NCBI GenBank assembly: GCA_902797105.1
Contig: CADBRL010000045.1
Coordinates: forward strand, 1 to 9,160
Origin: an uncultured Erysipelotrichaceae bacterium
Lineage (GTDB): Bacteria; Bacillota_I; Bacilli_A; RF39; UBA660
Length of the DNA stretch: 9,160 nt
Direction of reading: 5' to 3'
A model generated the notes under the pieces. The model ran no database searches and had not been told where the DNA came from. It saw only the letters and a program-made list of their open reading frames with translations. This document shows positions 7,384 to 9,160 of the stretch, piece by piece (positions within the stretch are counted from its first letter, which is position 1; every line of letters starts with the position of its first letter). A program made the position numbers and the translations under genes.

Positions 7384-8415
7384 TTGAGATTAGGTGTGAT
7401 ATTTGGTTCTTCATCGACAGAGCATGAGGTATCTGTTGTAAGTGGCTATAATGTTATAAGTAATTTGGATAAGAAAAAGTATGAAGTTATTCCAATTTAT
7501 TTAGATAAAAACAATAATTGGTATATTTGTGAAGAATTGCAAATAGAAAAATTTGGTGAACTTCCCAAGAAAATAAAACCAATTAAAAATGTTTTTGAAT
7601 TTTTAAAAAGGTTGGATTGTGTGTTTCCTGTTATGCATGGCAAAATGGGGGAAGATGGTAGTATTCAAGGTTTTTTAGAAGTTCTTGGTATTCCTTATGT
7701 TGGGTGTAATATTTTAGCAAGTAGTGTTTGTATGGATAAAATTTATACTAAAGCTATTTTAAAAAATATAGCACATGTATCTCCGGATATTACTATTATT
7801 AAAGAAAATAAAGATTTATATTATTATGATAATTTGAAATTAGTAAAAAAGGTAAATATTAAAGATATAGATAAACTAATAAATGAAAAGTTACGATATC
7901 CATTATTTATTAAACCATCTAGATTTGGTTCATCAGTTGGAGTTACTAAAGTGAAGACTGGAAAATTCTTAAAAAAAGCTCTACTTGAAGCTTTAAAATA
8001 TGACAGTGAAGTCTTAATTGAAAAAGAAATAAAAGGAAGAGAACTTGAGTGTGCAGTTTTATGTGGTAAATCTCTAGAAGTTGGAGAAGTTTTATCTGCT
8101 GAAGAGTTCTATGATTATGATGCTAAATATCAAAATGAAGAATCTAAAACAGTTATACCTGCAAATATTCCTAAAGAAATAAAAAAGAATATTAAAGATA
8201 TAGCAGAACTTGCGTTTAGAACCACTAATTGTAAAGGTTTAGCTAGAGTAGACTTCTTTTTAGAAAATGAAACAAATAAAATAATTATAAATGAGATAAA
8301 TACAATGCCAGGTTTTACAGACATAAGCATGTATCCAAAACTTGCAGAAGCAGCAGGTATATCTTATAAAAAATTATTGGATATTTTAATAAAAGAAGCT
8401 TTAAAAAATAAATAA
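7384..8415 (+). CDS. ddl: D-alanine--D-alanine ligase
   Basis: Ddl joins two D-alanines using ATP; the product is the substrate of MurF encoded just upstream. It is a 343-residue ATP-grasp enzyme of usual length. Motifs: LGVIFGSSSTEHEVSV with catalytic E15; HGKMGEDGSIQG; KPSRFGSSVGVTK with S183/S184; the omega-loop motif EEFYDYDAKY at 240-249; GLARVDFF; metal and ATP site NEINTMPGFT starting at N303. The EFYDYxAKY tyrosine motif is the form linked to D-Ala-D-Ala rather than D-Ala-D-Lac synthesis, so vancomycin-type resistance is not suggested (inference). The start codon is TTG, set by AGGGGGA at 7369-7375, about 9 nt upstream; the sequence from there matches the family N-terminus and no nearby ATG would keep the E15 motif. 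It probably shares a transcript with murF. The first tandem RNA unit, 20 nt after its stop, could also serve as its terminator. Confidence 0.96.
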   Translation: MRLGVIFGSSSTEHEVSVVSGYNVISNLDKKKYEVIPIYLDKNNNWYICEELQIEKFGELPKKIKPIKNVFEFLKRLDCVFPVMHGKMGEDGSIQGFLEVLGIPYVGCNILASSVCMDKIYTKAILKNIAHVSPDITIIKENKDLYYYDNLKLVKKVNIKDIDKLINEKLRYPLFIKPSRFGSSVGVTKVKTGKFLKKALLEALKYDSEVLIEKEIKGRELECAVLCGKSLEVGEVLSAEEFYDYDAKYQNEESKTVIPANIPKEIKKNIKDIAELAFRTTNCKGLARVDFFLENETNKIIINEINTMPGFTDISMYPKLAEAAGISYKKLLDILIKEALKNK

Positions 8416-8434
8416 TTTGTATTAAAGTGTAGTT

Positions 8435-8527
8435 AAGAAATCTTTTGCTCCATTCGTTTCGGACGTGTCTTTGCGGCAAGCTTTATAGCTGGTTACAGCA
8501 AAGTTTGGAGATATGATTTCTTTTTTT
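8435..8527 (+). ncRNA. Structured small RNA, tandem copy 1
   Basis: The predicted fold has a closing stem AAGAAATC (8435-8442) with GATTTCTT (8515-8522) running into a T-tract, which doubles as a rho-independent terminator. Inside it CTCCA (8448-8452) pairs with TGGAG (8506-8510), enclosing two arms: a hairpin CGT-TTCGG-ACG (8455-8465) and a long arm CTTTGC/GCAAAG (8469-8474/8498-8503) topped by AGCT-TTAT-AGCT (8479-8490). Copy 1 lacks the TTGACA promoter of the other two. A weak -10 (TATTAA, near 8419) may exist, or it is made from ddl transcripts. I do not recognise the family. Ends are estimates. Confidence 0.6.
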
Positions 8528-8546
8528 GCTTAAAAAAGCAATTTTT
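8526..8546 (+). terminator. Second terminator hairpin after RNA copy 1
   Basis: TTGCTT (8526-8531) and AAGCAA (8536-8541) pair around AAAA and are followed by TTTTT. It overlaps the end of the T-tract of RNA copy 1 and acts as a back-up stop between units. The same hairpin follows copy 2 but is absent after copy 3. Confidence 0.55.
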
Positions 8547-8559
8547 AAAAGCAAAACAA

Positions 8560-8588
8560 TTGACATAAATTACAAAGTATGGTAATAT
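8560..8588 (+). promoter_or_regulatory. Promoter of RNA copy 2
   Basis: Consensus TTGACA (8560-8565), a 17-bp spacer and TAATAT (8583-8588); expected start near 8595, a few bases before the conserved AAGAAATC. The same promoter, base for base, precedes copy 3. Confidence 0.8.
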
Positions 8589-8594
8589 CTTGTT

Positions 8595-8691
8595 ATAAAA
8601 GAAATCGATACCCCATACGTTTCGGACGTGTCTTTGCGGCAAGCTTAATAGCTGGTTACAGCAAAGTTTGGAGATAAGATTTCTTTTTTTT
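8595..8691 (+). ncRNA. Structured small RNA, tandem copy 2
   Basis: It has its own consensus promoter and a closing stem/terminator, AAGAAATC (8599-8606) with GATTTCTT (8678-8685) and a T-run to 8691. The hairpin around TTCGG is longest here (ATACGT with ACGTGT, six pairs with one G-T). The long arm CTTTGC/GCAAAG and its AGCT/AGCT tip are as in copy 1. The 5' inner segment reads CCCCA, which leaves one mismatch against the invariant TGGAG. No start codon with a ribosome binding site lies inside. The family is unknown. Confidence 0.72.
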
Positions 8692-8709
8692 GCTTAAAAA
8701 GCAATTTTT
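8690..8709 (+). terminator. Second terminator hairpin after RNA copy 2
   Basis: TTGCTT (8690-8695) and AAGCAA (8699-8704) pair around a 3-nt loop, followed by TTTTT. One A is missing from the loop relative to the hairpin after copy 1; the stem is unchanged. Confidence 0.55.
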
Positions 8710-8722
8710 AAAAGCAAAACAA

Positions 8723-8751
8723 TTGACATAAATTACAAAGTATGGTAATAT
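8723..8751 (+). promoter_or_regulatory. Promoter of RNA copy 3
   Basis: TTGACA (8723-8728), a 17-bp spacer and TAATAT (8746-8751), identical to the promoter of copy 2. Expected start is near 8758. Confidence 0.8.
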
Positions 8752-8757
8752 CTTGTT

Positions 8758-8856
8758 ATAAAAGAAATCGATGCTTCATTCGCTTCGAGCGTGTCCTTTG
8801 TGGCTGGCTTTATAGCTGGATTCAGCAAAGTTTGGAGATAAGATTTCTTTTTTTTT
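8758..8856 (+). ncRNA. Structured small RNA, tandem copy 3 (diverged)
   Basis: The closing stem AAGAAATC (8762-8769) with GATTTCTT (8842-8849) and a T-run to 8856 is conserved. The hairpin is CGC-TTCGA-GCG (8781-8791): the innermost T-A pair of copies 1 and 2 is replaced by C-G, a compensatory change. The long arm is kept as CTTTG (8796-8800) with CAAAG (8826-8830), plus a T-G wobble where the others have C-G. The inner segment CTTCA still pairs with TGGAG through one G-T. Divergence with retained pairing argues for a selected RNA structure. Confidence 0.7.
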
Positions 8857-9066
8857 GTAATCATTTTTTGACATAAATATGGTCTGAATACTAAAAGTTT
8901 GTCGTTTGTTTGAAACTATTAAAAATACAATATATGTAATATCATTTATTATTTTTTTAAAACGAAGACCATTTTTTTCATTGTATTTCGAAAAAGATAC
9001 AACATCAAAATTTTTAACAACTTTTGAAGCTGTTAAAATATAATTAACACAATCATCAATTGTCAT
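8857..9066 (-). pseudogene. Apparent remnant of a phage-type gene (possible C-terminal domain of a minor capsid protein)
   Basis: The frame starting at ATG 9066 gives about 70 residues before it runs into antisense of RNA copy 3, where its remaining 26 residues are most likely meaningless. The pattern (DDCVNYILTASKVVKNFD, then FSKYNEK, then a beta-rich YIVFLIVSNKRQTFSIQTIF) resembles, from memory, the C-terminal nuclease-like domains at the ends of some phage MuF/minor head proteins in Bacillota. No ribosome binding site precedes the ATG and a stop (9085-9087) lies six codons upstream, so an N-terminal portion is missing. I therefore read it as a decayed fragment. It could also be an unrelated small gene or a chance frame; the assignment is weak. 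Confidence 0.3.
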
Positions 9067-9119
9067 ACTATCTTTTTTTATATACTAGGAAAGTCATCCA
9101 ATTTTTATAAAATTAAATC

Positions 9120-9148
9120 TTGATATGTGGCCAAACATATGGTATAAT
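9120..9148 (+). promoter_or_regulatory. Rightward promoter at the window edge
   Basis: TTGATA (9120-9125), a 17-bp spacer and a perfect TATAAT (9143-9148). Only 12 bases of the transcript would lie inside the window, so what it drives cannot be seen; it marks the start of the next rightward gene or RNA. Confidence 0.65.
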
Positions 9149-9160
9149 TATATTATCTAA

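Larger units (their letters stand above)
8435..8856 (+). repeat. Tandem array of three RNA-encoding units of about 164 bp
   Basis: The conserved 8-mer AAGAAATC opens each unit at 8435, 8599 and 8762, giving periods of 164 and 163 bp. From the CGTTTCGG hairpin to the T-run, units 1 and 2 differ by only two substitutions and the T-run length. The DNA after unit 1 (promoter and second hairpin) recurs after unit 2 with only two single-base indels. Unit 3 is more diverged in the middle but keeps the last 30 or so bases almost unchanged. The array fills the intergenic stretch after ddl; it has no CRISPR-like repeat/spacer alternation and no coding frame of note. Confidence 0.9.

Noticed and set aside
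33..8415. Recoded TGA (mycoplasma-type code)
   Set aside because: Family-conserved tryptophans such as PWN in Lon are TGG, all complete genes end in TAA, and the standard code gives full-length products.
8435..8856. CRISPR array
   Set aside because: The repeats are about 164 bp with internal promoters and terminators; there is no alternation of short repeats with unique spacers and no cas gene.
8435..8856. Self-cleaving ribozyme (hammerhead) or tRNA cluster
   Set aside because: The hammerhead core (CUGAUGA with GAAA) is absent, and no T-loop, acceptor or anticodon arrangement is seen in any copy.
8776..8856. C-terminal 26 codons of the minus-strand frame from 9066 as real protein
   Set aside because: They are antisense to RNA copy 3, starting with a lysine run that is simply the complement of its terminator T-run.

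Overview
The window is AT-rich throughout and reads as chromosomal DNA of a low-GC Gram-positive bacterium (Bacillota; a Bacilli or Clostridia relative is my inference). Every complete gene ends in TAA, tryptophan is written TGG, Shine-Dalgarno sites are of the GGAGG type, and the promoters are close to the sigma-A consensus with 17-bp spacers. murF and ddl show that the cell makes peptidoglycan, so it is not a wall-less mollicute.

Layout. Bases 3-1622 hold the 3' part of an exporter-type ABC transporter gene that runs off the left edge. Bases 1673-2566 encode a HipA/CtkA-like protein kinase with no HipB-type antitoxin beside it. A perfect 10-bp inverted repeat covers its ribosome binding site. 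Bases 2604-2700 hold a good promoter followed about 40 nt later by a rho-independent terminator, with no reading frame between: a candidate small RNA. Bases 2791-3585 (minus strand) encode a ZIP/GufA-type metal transporter with its own terminator. Bases 3699-8415 are a head-to-tail cluster, lon - murF - ddl: an ATP-dependent protease followed by the ligase pair that makes D-Ala-D-Ala and adds it to the UDP-MurNAc-tripeptide. Gaps of 31 and 15 nt suggest one operon driven from a promoter upstream of lon, possibly with an internal promoter before murF.

The most unusual part is 8416-8856. It holds three tandem copies of a unit of about 164 bp. Each copy encodes a structured RNA of about 95 nt that ends in a terminator, and copies 2 and 3 each have a clear TTGACA-17-TAATAT promoter. 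The copies share one predicted fold, with a compensatory base-pair change in one hairpin and a short variable stretch near the 5' end. I do not recognise the RNA family. To its right, on the minus strand, lies a short apparent remnant of a phage-type gene (8857-9066). The right edge (9120-9148) carries a strong rightward promoter for something outside the window.

The ABC transporter, kinase and ZIP transporter show no obvious functional link. lon, murF and ddl are housekeeping genes. The points worth following are the tandem RNA array, the solitary kinase with its inverted repeat, and the free-standing small RNA after the kinase gene.
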